Shown piece by piece: positions 25,845 to 35,111 of a stretch of DNA of 44,805 nt (positions are counted from its first letter, which is position 1; the number at the start of each line of letters is the position of its first letter). The notes below the pieces were generated by a model, which ran no database searches, was not told the origin of the DNA, and saw only the letters and a list, made by a program, of their open reading frames with translations. The stretch is from contig JAISWF010000272.1 of NCBI GenBank assembly GCA_031271165.1, forward strand, positions 1 to 44,805. The letters run 5' to 3'. A program made the position numbers and the translations under genes. The stretch is from Deltaproteobacteria bacterium (GTDB lineage: Bacteria > Desulfobacterota > Desulfarculia > Adiutricales > Adiutricaceae).

Positions 25845-26363
25845 ATGCCAAAAAAAATAAATAAGGCTGAAATGATTTTTGGTTTAGGAGCAATTGTTCT
25901 GGCCATAACAATTTTTCTGATTGGCCAGAAAACTAAATTGATCTTTTTCCGGGGTACAACGCCTGGCGCAGCATTTATGCCTTATTTGACCGCCGCTGGG
26001 ATTGGATTATGTGGATTTTGGCTATTTTTTAAGCAACTATTAAATATGCGTCAGTCAAAAAAAGATAAAACTAATGATAAAAAAGATAATAATACCGAGG
26101 AAAATAAAATAAAATTTTTTAAAAAGCAAGATATAAAAAATTTTATCGTAGTCATAGTAAGTTCTATTTTGATAGTTATTTTGGCCAACCCCTTAGGGTT
26201 TCTTATTAGTCTGACCCTGGGAATTATAGCCATGGCCAAATTTTTAGGTACACCTTCCTGGCGGACTTCCATATTGGTTGGAATAGGAAGTGGGATAAGT
26301 TTTTATCTGATTTTTGATTTATTTCTTAAAGTGCCTCTGCCGAGAGGATTATTTGGAATATAG
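25845..26363 (+). CDS. TctB-like small membrane subunit of tripartite tricarboxylate transporter
   Basis: A 172-residue membrane protein with four hydrophobic segments and a lysine/asparagine-rich cytoplasmic loop (about residues 66-95). Size, topology and position immediately before TctA identify it as the TctB subunit. AAGGAG lies 10 nt upstream of the ATG. With TctA and TctC it forms a secondary uptake system for carboxylates, here probably the acid sugar degraded by the operon. Confidence 0.85.
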   Translation: MPKKINKAEMIFGLGAIVLAITIFLIGQKTKLIFFRGTTPGAAFMPYLTAAGIGLCGFWLFFKQLLNMRQSKKDKTNDKKDNNTEENKIKFFKKQDIKNFIVVIVSSILIVILANPLGFLISLTLGIIAMAKFLGTPSWRTSILVGIGSGISFYLIFDLFLKVPLPRGLFGI

Positions 26364-26374
26364 GTAATAATAAA

Positions 26375-27919
26375 ATGGATTTATTGCATAATTTATATTT
26401 AGGTTTTTCTATTTTATTAGACAATCCTTTAGCTATAATGTACGCCATTGTCGGGGTCTTAGCCGGGGTCATCATCGGGGCTTTGCCAGGTCTGGGGCCT
26501 TCGATGGGTATAGCTGTTTTGCTTCCTCTGACCTACGGAATGCAGCCGGTGACGGGCATAATCATGTTGGCCGGGGTTTATTATGGGGCCATGTACGGTG
26601 GATCCATAAGTGCCGTTTTGATTAATACTCCCGGTGATTCGGCAGCAGTTATGACGACCTTGGACGGGTATCCTCTGGCGGTTCAAGGGCAGGCTGGCAA
26701 GGCTTTAGGCATTGCCGCCTATGCTTCGGTGATCGGAGGAACGGTTTGCGTCGTGGTCTTCATGTTGGTTGCGCCTATAATTGCTAATTTTGCTGTGGCT
26801 TTTGGGCCGGCTGAGTATTTTTCATTGATGATCTTGGGGCTGACGTCTATTGCCGGTATGACCGGAAAATCGCCGGTCAAAGGGTTTTTAAGTGCGTTTT
26901 TAGGTTTATTTGTTGCAACTATTGGTCTTGATTTAGTGACGGGTGGACAAAGATATACATTAGGAGCGATACAATTATTTGAAGGAATTGATTTTATACC
27001 AGTAGCTATGGGATTATTTGGTATAGCCGAAATAATAACAGTTAAAAATGCTTCTAGCGATATTAATGTTGATCAGAGTTCAATTAAAATTAAGAATTTA
27101 TTTCCCAACAAACAGGAATGGAAATATTGCGCTCCCCATATTTTTAGGGGTACAATTTTAGGTTTTATAATTGGATTGCTGCCTGGCGCCGGGGCCACCA
27201 TAGCGGCCTTTTTGTCCTATGACTTGGCCAAACGCACCTCCAAACGTTCGGATTTATTCGGTAAAGGGGCCATTGAAGGGGTAGCCGCTCCCGAATGCGC
27301 CAACAATGCCGCCTCAATGGGGGCCATGGTCCCGATGTTTACTCTGGGGATTCCCGGTTCAGGGGCCACAGCCGTCATGATGGGTGCGCTGATGATGTTT
27401 GGTCTGACCCCGGGACCAGCCTTTTTTAGAAACAATGCGGATTTTGCCTGGGGCTTGATCGCCAGCATGTATGTTGGAAATGTCTGTTTACTCATCTTGG
27501 GTATTTTAGGGCTGCCCATTTTCATTAAGGTTTTGAAAGTCAAAGCGCCTATCCTAAATGCAGTGGTAATGGGTTTTATCCTCATCGGTTCATATTCCTT
27601 GAATAACTCATTATTTAACGTGGGTTTAACGATTTTCTTTGGGGCGCTGGGTTATGTCATGAAAAAGCTGGAGATCCCTGCCGCCCCCATGGTCTTGGCC
27701 ATCGTTTTGGGAGCCATGACCGAAAAATCCCTTCGGCAGGCCATGATGCTCGCCGATGGCAATATTGGCACCATGCTCGGAAAACCAATTGTCATCGTAG
27801 TATTGCTGCTGGCCTTGGGCTTAGCTTTCGGAACCCCTATTATAAACGCCATCAAGCGGGCCCGGAAAAGCTCATCGGCCAAGAAAGCGGACCGTCAATC
27901 CGATGTTGCCCGAGCCTGA
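26375..27919 (+). CDS. TctA-like large membrane subunit of tripartite tricarboxylate transporter
   Basis: A 514-residue polytopic membrane protein. Family hallmarks are GALPGLGPSMGIAVLLPLTY (about 34-53), YYGAMYGGSISAVLINTPGD (about 67-86) and the repeated-half motifs GLLPGAGATIAAFLSYD and GVAAPECANNAASMGAMVP. It transports a carboxylate delivered by TctC. Codon composition is uneven: about 26930-27180 is AT-rich while the flanks are GC-rich. Confidence 0.93.
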   Translation: MDLLHNLYLGFSILLDNPLAIMYAIVGVLAGVIIGALPGLGPSMGIAVLLPLTYGMQPVTGIIMLAGVYYGAMYGGSISAVLINTPGDSAAVMTTLDGYPLAVQGQAGKALGIAAYASVIGGTVCVVVFMLVAPIIANFAVAFGPAEYFSLMILGLTSIAGMTGKSPVKGFLSAFLGLFVATIGLDLVTGGQRYTLGAIQLFEGIDFIPVAMGLFGIAEIITVKNASSDINVDQSSIKIKNLFPNKQEWKYCAPHIFRGTILGFIIGLLPGAGATIAAFLSYDLAKRTSKRSDLFGKGAIEGVAAPECANNAASMGAMVPMFTLGIPGSGATAVMMGALMMFGLTPGPAFFRNNADFAWGLIASMYVGNVCLLILGILGLPIFIKVLKVKAPILNAVVMGFILIGSYSLNNSLFNVGLTIFFGALGYVMKKLEIPAAPMVLAIVLGAMTEKSLRQAMMLADGNIGTMLGKPIVIVVLLLALGLAFGTPIINAIKRARKSSSAKKADRQSDVARA

Positions 27920-28032
27920 GACACCACTTAGGAGTCATAGTCTTTCCTGATCGGTGAGAGGAACAAAGGCCGCTGTTAGAGTTTCTCTGCCGGTTATAAC
28001 AACTTATAACAACCATATTTAAGGAGAAAACG

Positions 28033-29013
28033 ATGAATAAAAATCATCAAATTGTTGTTTTATTTCTATTGATCTTGACGATTATGGTTTTTGGCGTCAT
28101 CTCACAACCGGCCCAAGCTCAGTGGAAGCCCGATCGGCCGGTAACCCTCTTGGTGGGCAATTCAGCTGGCGGCGGAGCGGATCTTTTCGCTCGGGCCATA
28201 GCTAAGGTAATTGCCGACTATAAGCTGTGTGAGCAGCCAGTGGTGGTCCTCAATAAGCCTGGCGGTTCTCATTCCATTGCCTATGCCTATCTCCGTGAGC
28301 AGGCCAGTCCCTACATTATAGCGGTGACCTCTTCGAGCTATTTTACCGTGCCCTTGACCGGCAACTCTCCCGTAAGTCCAACGGATTTTACGCCCATAGC
28401 TCACTTCAGCAAAGATCCCAACATGGTAGTTTTACAGCCTAAATCTCCTTTTAAAACGATCGAAGAATTAGTTGCTTTTGCCAAGGCCAATCCCGGCAAA
28501 TTAAAATTCGCAGGCTCAAGTAATCTTAGCGATGACACCATTATCTGTGAGCTGCTCAATGAGCAGGCCGGGATCAATATTCAATATGTACCCTTTGAGT
28601 CGGGAAGCGATATATTGGCGGCCCTTTTGGGCGGTCATGTGGACATGGGGGCTATGAGTCCGGCTGAAGCAAGTGAACACGTGAAAAATGGCGATCTCAG
28701 AACCTTGGCCGTTTCGGCTTTTGATCGGTACCGAGATTTGCCCGATGTCCCAACTTTTAAGGAACTGGGCTATGATATCGACCAACAACAAAGCCGAGCG
28801 GTCATCATTGAGAAATCTGCCCCAGCCGAAGTTGTGACTTACTATTCTGATCTGATGAAAAAGGTCTCCCAGACTCCAGAATGGGAGGACTGGCTGGCCA
28901 AAAATGGAATGGTCCCCATGTTTCTTGATAGTAACGACTATAAAGCCTATCATCAGGAAGTTTTGGAAGACTATAAAGTAAATGTCGATAAAATTTTGAG
29001 TAAAAATAAATAG
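28033..29013 (+). CDS. TctC-like periplasmic solute-binding protein
   Basis: A 326-residue protein with a signal peptide of about 30 residues (hydrophobic FLLILTIMVFGVI, cleavage probably after AQA). Bug/TctC-family features follow: WKPDRPVTLLVGNSAGGGAD, VVLNKPGGSHSIAY and the SPAEASEHVKNGDLRTLAV segment. It captures the substrate in the periplasm for TctA/TctB. AAGGAG lies 8 nt before the start. A strong terminator follows the gene. Confidence 0.93.
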   Translation: MNKNHQIVVLFLLILTIMVFGVISQPAQAQWKPDRPVTLLVGNSAGGGADLFARAIAKVIADYKLCEQPVVVLNKPGGSHSIAYAYLREQASPYIIAVTSSSYFTVPLTGNSPVSPTDFTPIAHFSKDPNMVVLQPKSPFKTIEELVAFAKANPGKLKFAGSSNLSDDTIICELLNEQAGINIQYVPFESGSDILAALLGGHVDMGAMSPAEASEHVKNGDLRTLAVSAFDRYRDLPDVPTFKELGYDIDQQQSRAVIIEKSAPAEVVTYYSDLMKKVSQTPEWEDWLAKNGMVPMFLDSNDYKAYHQEVLEDYKVNVDKILSKNK

Positions 29014-29033
29014 AATAATAAATTTATATTTTT

Positions 29034-29072
29034 CTTAAGCAGGCTCTTTTAGAGCCTGCTTAAGAACTTTTC
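29034..29072 (+). terminator. Strong hairpin, probable intrinsic terminator
   Basis: CTTAAGCAGGCTCT (29034-29047) and AGAGCCTGCTTAAG (29051-29064) form a perfect 14-bp stem with a TTT loop. The downstream run is short (AACTTTTCC), so it may be partial, giving attenuated read-through into the racemase-like gene rather than full stop. Confidence 0.75.
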
Positions 29073-29107
29073 CGGTTGCTTTTATTGATAGATTACGGTT
29101 TATTAAT

Positions 29108-29791
29108 ATGAAAAATATCGGCAAAAATATCGGCCTGATCAGCGTAACCCTAAATGCGGTAATTCCCATGATGCAGGCTTTTAGGGCAGAATCCTCACTG
29201 CGAATAAAAAATTATTTGGATGAAGGCCTTCAGGCCTTGGTCCAAAGAGAGGGACGAGTGACGGAGCAGTGCCTCAGCCGGATGCTTAAAATTATAACCA
29301 AAGCCGCCGATGACCAAGCTGAGGCGATCCTTTTAACTTGCACTGTCTACACCCCTTATTTGGAACAGCTGCAGAGCAATTTTAGCATTCCCTTAGTCAG
29401 CGCTGATCGGGCCATGTTGGAACAAGCGGTCAGGTTAAACCGGAAAACGGCTATTTTGTGTACCTTCCCGGCGACGACCGACTCAAGCGCTGCTGTCTTT
29501 CAAAGCGCCGCCCGCCGGCTGGGTATGACCAAGGCCCAAGCGGACATTTTTTTGTTGGAAGCTGCTGCCCAGGCCATTGGCCTTGGTCAGGTTGAGCAGC
29601 ACGATCGCTTAATAGCCGAAAAAGCCATTGAGCTGGGGAGTCAATATGAGGCTATCGTCCTGGCCCAGATTTCCATGGCCAATGCCGCCTTGCTCCTGAC
29701 TGACCAGCCCTTTATCGTTTTGACCAGTCCTAAAAGTTCTATTGAAACATTACTTAGCCTGCCTTCGGTATCAATTGAAACAAAGGCTTGA
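29108..29791 (+). CDS. Asp/Glu racemase-superfamily protein
   Basis: A 227-residue protein with the first catalytic Cys motif ILLTCTVYTPYL (about 78-89). The second half has LAQISMANAAL where a racemase would have its second Cys, so only one catalytic Cys is seen. Single-Cys members include maleate isomerase- and decarboxylase-like enzymes. It lies after the transporter and terminator and may convert an acid imported by TctABC. Function not assigned. Confidence 0.75.
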   Translation: MKNIGKNIGLISVTLNAVIPMMQAFRAESSLRIKNYLDEGLQALVQREGRVTEQCLSRMLKIITKAADDQAEAILLTCTVYTPYLEQLQSNFSIPLVSADRAMLEQAVRLNRKTAILCTFPATTDSSAAVFQSAARRLGMTKAQADIFLLEAAAQAIGLGQVEQHDRLIAEKAIELGSQYEAIVLAQISMANAALLLTDQPFIVLTSPKSSIETLLSLPSVSIETKA

Positions 29792-29795
29792 TATC

Positions 29796-30881
29796 TTGGA
29801 AAAAGAATTGAAGAAACCGGGAGGTGTCCGCCAAAAAGTTATTAGCTGGATTAGCCTGATTGTTCTTTCAATTATCCTGGCTGCTGTTTTAAGAGCTCTG
29901 GCCTGCCCGGCCGCTCCTTTTTTGGGTTCGATGGCTGCCGGCATCATCATGGCCATCTGGGAAAAGGGCCCAAGGGTGCCGGCTTGGACATTTTCCCTAG
30001 CTCAAGGCCTGCTGGGAACCCTGGTGGCCCGCTCCTTTACCCGGGAGTCTTTGGCCACCTTGATAACCTCCTGGCCTTTACTTTTGGGTGGAACAGTTTG
30101 GGGGGTAATAATGGGAGCTTTAGCTTCCATATTTTTGTTCAGGTTAAAAATCCTCCCCGGTTCTTCGGCCTTTTGGTGTCTCTCGCCCGGGGGAGCATCG
30201 TTTATGGTTTTGATGGCTGAGCCCTACGGGGCTGATCCCCGGATAGTGGCATTTACCCAGTACCTTAGGGTCTTGCTGGTGTCGCTGGCGGCCGTATTGA
30301 TTTCAAGCATCTTTTTTAATTCGGAATCAATGGCCCGGCCAACTGTGTTGTTTTTCCCCGCATTTAATATACCGGGCTTGTTGATTCCACTAGTAAGCGT
30401 GTTTATTGGGATATTTCTAGCCCGTAAAATCCCTCTCCCCGGGGGCAATTTTCTAATCCCGATGTTTTTGGCGGCCCTCATCCAGGGCATATCGGGTAGG
30501 GGCGTGGTCTTACCTCCCTGGCTCCTTTATCCGGCCTATTACCTGATCGGCTGGCGGATCGGCTTAAGCTTTACCCGCCAGATACTGCTCTACCTCTTTA
30601 AAGCCATTCCAGCCATAACTTTAGCTCTCTTTTTGATGTTACTCGGCTGCGCCTTGTTTGGCCTTTTCTTGGTTAAGTTTCTGGGGCTTTCGCCTCTGAC
30701 CGCTTATTTGGCCACCTGTCCTGGAGGGCTTGATGCGGTGACCATCATTGCCTCAGGCTCAGTAGCCGATCTCTCTTTTGTAGTTACAATGCAGGCTATG
30801 AGGTTGATTTTAATTATTTTAGCAGGACCACGGCTGTATTGTTGGCTAACTCGAAGGGCGGGGTTTTCAAAAATTGGTTAG
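29796..30881 (+). CDS. AbrB-family integral membrane protein
   Basis: A membrane protein of about 361 residues with about ten hydrophobic segments arranged as two similar halves. PGSSAFWCLSPGGASFMVLMAE in the first half and LATCPGGLDAVTIIASGSVADLSF in the second are the typical repeated PGG motifs of the AbrB/ammonia-monooxygenase-like family. TTG at 29796 just after the racemase stop is my preferred start; TTG at 29742 overlaps that gene. Members are candidate transporters or regulators and are often found next to Tct systems. Confidence 0.78.
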   Translation: MEKELKKPGGVRQKVISWISLIVLSIILAAVLRALACPAAPFLGSMAAGIIMAIWEKGPRVPAWTFSLAQGLLGTLVARSFTRESLATLITSWPLLLGGTVWGVIMGALASIFLFRLKILPGSSAFWCLSPGGASFMVLMAEPYGADPRIVAFTQYLRVLLVSLAAVLISSIFFNSESMARPTVLFFPAFNIPGLLIPLVSVFIGIFLARKIPLPGGNFLIPMFLAALIQGISGRGVVLPPWLLYPAYYLIGWRIGLSFTRQILLYLFKAIPAITLALFLMLLGCALFGLFLVKFLGLSPLTAYLATCPGGLDAVTIIASGSVADLSFVVTMQAMRLILIILAGPRLYCWLTRRAGFSKIG

Positions 30882-31310
30882 AGCGGCAGTCTTGGCAATC
30901 TCGGTCTGCAATAAGTCAGTCAATATAACCTTAAGTCCGCAACGATCAAAAATTTGGAAATAGTCAATGGGCTTTGTTAGACTTTTTTGGTTTTGGGCGG
31001 GTCTTGGTGCTTAGGCCTTGGATTGGGGCGTAAAAAGTCTTGCCCATCAGCTAACTTCCTTGGCCGCACTTGTCAGTGGTCCGATTTGAGCGATTTGTTC
31101 TTGTGTTTTATCTTCAGTCTGGCCTTCTTTAAGTTTCGGCCAGCAGCAGCATAATTTCAACGGCTATTGTTCAGCGATTTACCGATATTTTTATCATGAT
31201 TTAATAATTATTTTAATATAATATAAATTAGTACTAATTTTGAATGAATTTATGACTTTATTGTCTTTCGATTTTGGAGCACTATCAGCTTTTTATCCTG
31301 TATTTTTTTC
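30882..31310. other. No gene recognised
   Basis: AT-rich spacer between the acid-sugar operon and the decayed ligase/Kor locus. No motif-bearing open frame and no RNA gene is visible. Confidence 0.5.
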
Positions 31311-31339
31311 TTGACAGATATCGACCATTGGAGTTTAAA
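31311..31339 (+). promoter_or_regulatory. Possible sigma-70 promoter of the ligase/Kor locus
   Basis: TTGACA at 31311-31316, 17 bp, then TTTAAA at 31334-31339. The -35 is perfect and the -10 weak. It would start transcription about 130 bp before the ligase reading frame. Confidence 0.4.
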
Positions 31340-31395
31340 CCCTTAATTAACCATGTAACTTTTTGAAGTTATTAAATTTATACCGACTGAGGCTA

Positions 31396-31452
31396 GAGCG
31401 CTAGGCCGGAACTGTTCCTTGATGTGGAGCAGGCCGGAGGCGCTTTTTTTAT
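31396..31452 (+). promoter_or_regulatory. GC-rich structured leader ending in a T-run
   Basis: Between the possible promoter and the ligase start, AGCGC near 31396 can pair with GCGCT at about 31440-31444, which is followed at once by a run of T. Inner GGCC and GGAAC/GTTCC pairings are also possible. It could be an attenuator. I do not recognise a known riboswitch class. Confidence 0.3.
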
Positions 31453-31479
31453 TGCCCGTCTAAAGTAATGATTGGTTAT

Positions 31480-33123
31480 GATAACACTTGATTCCATAGG
31501 CCAGCTGGTGGAATTGGCCTCCAGGCGCCCGGCGGGGTTTATTTTGGAACCAGACACCGGCTTGGGGCTGACTTTGTCTTGAGCCAACATTTGACGCAGA
31601 TCCTTAGCTCCCAGGGGCTGGAAGTAGACATTGCTCAGATGCCGGCTCTGACCTCCTGTTGACCGGCAGAGGGCTGGAGCTGTTAAAGCTCCGCCAAGTG
31701 TCCGTTCAGTCGCCGCCGGACAAATCTTTAGCCGTGCTCCTCTTTACCTCTGGGACTACCGGCCGGCCCAAAGGGGTTGAGCTAAGCCATGGCAACCTTT
31801 TGGCCGAGTGCGCTAACGTTACTGAGGCCCATGAGCTGACCTCCGCCGACAGGGCCTTGTGTCTATTGCCAGTTCACCATGTTAACGGCTTGGTTGTCAC
31901 CTTGCTAACTCCGTTCTATGCCGGGATGGAGGTGGTAATGCCCGACCGGTTCAGGGCCAGCCGCCTTTGGGACTGGGTCTGGGAGCATAAGGTCACCATA
32001 ATCAGTGCTGTCCCAACCATTTTGTCAATTCTCTTGGCTCGGGGTTTGCCTTCCAAGGACAAGGTTGAAACATTGATGTTAATCCGGTCGGCCTCCTCGT
32101 CGCTTCCTAAGGCGACGATGGAAACTCTGGAAAGGGAGCTGGGGATCCCGGTAGTTGAGTCCTTTGGCATATCGGAGGCCGCCAGCTAGGCGCAAGCCAG
32201 GCTCGGTTGGGCTCCCTTACGGCTGCCGGCTTGGTCTGGTGATTGAGGGAAAGATTATAGACGGGCCGGTGAGTGCTGATGGCCGCCTTAGAGGTCCCTT
32301 GGGTCCTGGAGAGGTGGCGGTCAAGGGTGACAACGTCTTTAGTGGTTACTGGCGCAATCCTAAGGCCACGGCAGAATCTTTGGTGGATGGTTGGCTACTG
32401 ACAGGAGATCTGGGTGAAATTGATGAAGACGGTTATCTAATTCTTTCAGGCCGTCTTAAGGAGTTGATAAACCGGGCAGGGGAAATGATTTCTCCGAAAG
32501 AGATTGATGAAACCATCCTGTTATGGCCGTCGGTAGTGCTGGCCGCAGCTGTAGGGGTGCCGCATCCCCTGTACGGTGAAGAAGTGGTGGCTTTCCTGAC
32601 CTCTTCGGAACTAATCGATGAGATAGCTTTATCGGCCTTCTGCTGGCAAAGGCTCAGCCCTTGGAAAGTGCCTAAGCGCTTTTATCGGCTAGACGATCTG
32701 CCCAAAGGGCCTAGCGGCAAGGTTCAGCGCTTAAAACTGGTCAAGGTATATGAGGAGCTGGCCGCCCGAGGACAGGGATTGGAAAGCCAACCGCCAGTTT
32801 CAGGCCTTTGTGTGTCTGACCAGAACTCTCATGGATTAACTGCTTCTTTGGGCGCAGATGCGGTTGGGCCGCCAACCGCCGCTAAGAGGAAGCTGGAAGT
32901 GGTGGTTGATTTTGAAACCTGCAAGGGCTGCGGCTACTGTTTGGAACTGTGCCCCAATGACGTCTTTGAGCCTGGTCAAGGGCACAATGCCAAGGGTTAT
33001 CGGCCCCCATCGCCTAAAAGAGTCGACCGCTGTGTCGGGTGTCAAGTCTGTTTTCTGGCCTGCCCTGATTTTTGCCTGGAAGTGAAAGATTGGCGGCCAG
33101 GGGTTAGCCCGGCTCAGGCTTGA
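31480..33123 (+). pseudogene. Frameshifted acyl-CoA ligase (AMP-forming) fused to a 2[4Fe-4S] ferredoxin domain
   Basis: The N-terminus (MITLDSIGQLVELASRR from 31480) breaks down in stops. The core runs from about 31659: AMP motif LLFTSGTTGRPKGVELS and ESFGISEAAS, ending in TAG at 32187. The ligase resumes in another frame at about 32175 (ARRKPGSVGLPYG), with GWLLTGDLGEIDEDGYL, the hinge GRLKELINRAGE and the C-terminal Lys motif GPSGKVQRLK. In the same frame a two-cluster ferredoxin domain follows (CKGCGYCLELCPN and CVGCQVCFLACPD). The intact protein would activate an acid as its CoA ester, with the ferredoxin serving the adjacent KorABC enzyme. The frameshift and upstream stops indicate a pseudogene. 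Confidence 0.8.
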
Positions 33124-33179
33124 GCTGACAACAGTGTGACTCAAATTGCAAAGGGCTAATTTATGGGAAGGGTTGGATC

Positions 33180-34346
33180 GTGAAAAGACGCTTTGACACC
33201 GGAAATGCCGCCATCACCGAGGCGGCTTTGTTGACCGGACTTAATTTTTACAGCGGCTACCCGATTACCCCAGCCACCGAGATCGCCGAAAATATGTCCA
33301 GGCGCCTTCTGTCAGCCTGCGGTTACTACCTTCAGGCTGAAGACGAGACCGCCGCCCTTCACATGGCCGTTGGCGCTTCCTTGGGGGGTTTAAGGGCCAT
33401 GACCTCAACCAGCGGACCAGGTTACGTCCTGTATGCCGACCCATACGGCTGGGCCATTGGGGCTGAAGTGCCGGTGGTGGTGCTTGACGCCCAGAGAGTT
33501 GGGCCGGTCAGTGGCATTACTGTGGCGCCCGGACAGGGGGAGTTCTATCTTTCGCGTTATCCAACCCATGGCGGCAATTTTGAGACCATCGTGCTGGCTC
33601 CTGAGGGAGTAAGAGAAGCCTTCCAAATGACCATATAGGCTTTTAAGCTCTCTGAGCGTTTTCGTACCCCGGTCACCATTTTGGCCGACCAATTGGTAAC
33701 TGATGGTTAGGAGGCTTTTGAAATCCCCGAGACTTCGCAAGAGGCGGCCGAACTAGGTTTGCCCCTGCCGGCTCGCCAGGCCCATCAGGGACCGGATTTT
33801 TATCCGGCCACGGACGCCATTGACGTTCCACCGGTAATATTGGGTCTGGGCCTGGGCGGGGCCTGCTCAGACTGGACTCCCCCCGAGGAAGGTTACGACA
33901 CCGAGTAAGTCGAGGCCCAGATGAAACACACATACCGGCTGGTCGACAAGATCCGCAATCACCGTGATTTGATCGTTCAAAGCGAGTTGACCCATCTTGA
34001 CGATGATCCACCTTTGGTTGCGGTGAGGTACGGTAGCCCTTCCAGGGTGGTCAGGAGTGCGGTCAAGGCGGCTCGGGCCAGAGGGCTCAAGGTTGGAGCC
34101 ATCCGCCTCAAATCCCTGTGTCCCTTCCAGGACCATCTCTTTGAAAGGCATCGGACCCATTTAGTGGTCGAGTTAAACCTTGATGGTCAGCTGGTCCGGG
34201 AGGTTCAGCGGGCTTCCGGAGGTGAGGTTCATTTTTTGGGGCGGTGCGGCGAGCTACCGGCGATTTCCGAACTTCTTAATGACTTTAGTGATTTAATTCA
34301 AGGCCGGCCCTTGGCCCGGAAGCCTTTTGAGCGTGAGGCTTGGTAA
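33180..34346 (+). pseudogene. korA: 2-oxoacid:ferredoxin oxidoreductase alpha subunit with three in-frame stops
   Basis: One continuous frame of 389 codons reads as a full-length KorA/PorA-like alpha subunit. It has GNAAITEAALLTGLNFYSGYPITPATEIAE at the start, AMTSTSGPG, APGQGEFYLSRYPTHGG and a C-terminal ferredoxin-oxidoreductase domain (LKVGAIRLKSLCPF). It is interrupted by TAG at 33636, TAG at 33708 and TAA at 33906, all in frame with homology continuing across each stop. Three nonsense changes without frameshift indicate a decaying gene. Confidence 0.85.
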
Positions 34347-34421
34347 CGCAAGGCCGCAGTAAGGCTTAACCGGGTTGACCGGGAGGCGTTCAAGCTCAAA
34401 GCCCAATGGTTGGAGGATGAA

Positions 34422-34841
34422 ATGGACAGGCTATACGCCAAATACCTCAGGCCCAAAAAAATTCCCAGTACCACCTGTTCGGGTTGTGGACTGGGGCAGG
34501 TCCACAAAAGGGTATTGCTGGCTATCGAAAGACTTGGGTTGGGTACTTCTGACGTGGTTTGGGGCACAGGGCTCGGCTGTGCTGGTCGGCAAACCTTCAA
34601 CACTTGGCGCGGGGATAATTTTGCCGGAACCCACGGTCGGGTCTATGCTCTGGCAGTTGGTCTGAGGGTGGCTCTGCCGGCTGAGAAAAAGATTGTCCTG
34701 ACCGTAGGCGACGGAGACGCCTTCGGAATAGGTTTAAAGCACCTGCTTCATTGTGCCCGCCGCAATCTTGATCTCACGGTGATTGTCGCTGACAACCTGG
34801 GCTACCAGTCTACCGGCGGGCAGTTCGGTGTGACCACGCCC
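34422..34841 (+). pseudogene. korB 5' part: beta subunit of 2-oxoacid:ferredoxin oxidoreductase, split by a mobile element
   Basis: ATG at 34422 follows GGAGG at 34412. About 140 codons code for the TPP-binding beta subunit: TTCSGCGLGQVHKRV at the start, the diphosphate motif GDGDAFGIG and ADNLGYQSTGGQ. Homology ends at TTPFG, where the mobilizable element is inserted. The remainder lies at 42185-42637. Joining the two pieces across the 8-bp att core gives an in-frame TTPFGAVTDSSPYG and a normal total of about 290 residues. Confidence 0.88.
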
Positions 34842-34867
34842 TTCGGAAGCATTTGTCAAGGACAGAT
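34839..34867. other. attL of the mobilizable element
   Basis: Core CCCTTCGG at 34839-34846, then 12 bp, then the arm AGGACAGAT at 34859-34867. At attR the mirror arm and the same 12-bp gap lead to core CCTTTTGG. The cores agree as CC-n-TT-n-GG, so the central TT (34842-34843) is the likely crossover dinucleotide of the serine recombinase. Confidence 0.75.
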
Positions 34868-34896
34868 TCAGGATAGGTGGATTCTGTCAGTAAATG

Positions 34897-34922
34897 AAAA
34901 AACGCCGCCATAATCGGCGGCG
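34897..34922 (-). terminator. Intrinsic terminator (minus strand) near the element's left end
   Basis: CGCCGCC (34903-34909) and GGCGGCG (34916-34922) form a 7-bp GC stem preceded on the plus strand by an A-run. On the minus strand this is a GC hairpin followed by Ts. Confidence 0.7.
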
Positions 34923-34984
34923 CACGGCAGGGGAATCCCTCGCCCGGTATGCCATAGGTCATGCTCACCTTTCTTTCGTGCAAT

Positions 34985-35013
34985 AAAAAAACCGAGTGGC
35001 TGTTGCCGCTCGG
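34985..35013 (-). terminator. Second intrinsic terminator (minus strand)
   Basis: CCGAGTGGC and GCCGCTCGG (34992-35000 and 35005-35013) form a 9-bp stem with one G-T pair and a TGTT loop, next to seven As on the plus strand. It would end minus-strand transcription of the element's cargo genes. Confidence 0.72.
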
Positions 35014-35039
35014 CTTGGGGAAACGATATGTGTTATAGA

Positions 35040-35111
35040 TTATTTCTTCAATTCGTTTTGAACGTAATCCTCCGGTACGTCCATTATTGCGGCGATTTCG
35101 CTTACGGTCAT
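35040..35111 (-). CDS. Small ORF, 23 residues, coupled to the VOC gene
   Basis: Encodes MTVSEIAAIMDVPEDYVQNELKK. Its ATG overlaps the TGA of the VOC gene (ATGA), and two terminators follow. It looks like the tail of a helix-turn-helix protein. It could be a real micro-ORF or a truncated remnant. Confidence 0.35.
   Translation of the reverse strand: MTVSEIAAIMDVPEDYVQNELKK

Noticed and set aside
33636-33710. Pyrrolysine insertion at the two TAG codons of korA
   Set aside because: KorA is not a pyrrolysine protein, a TAA follows in the same frame, and neighbouring genes are also broken.
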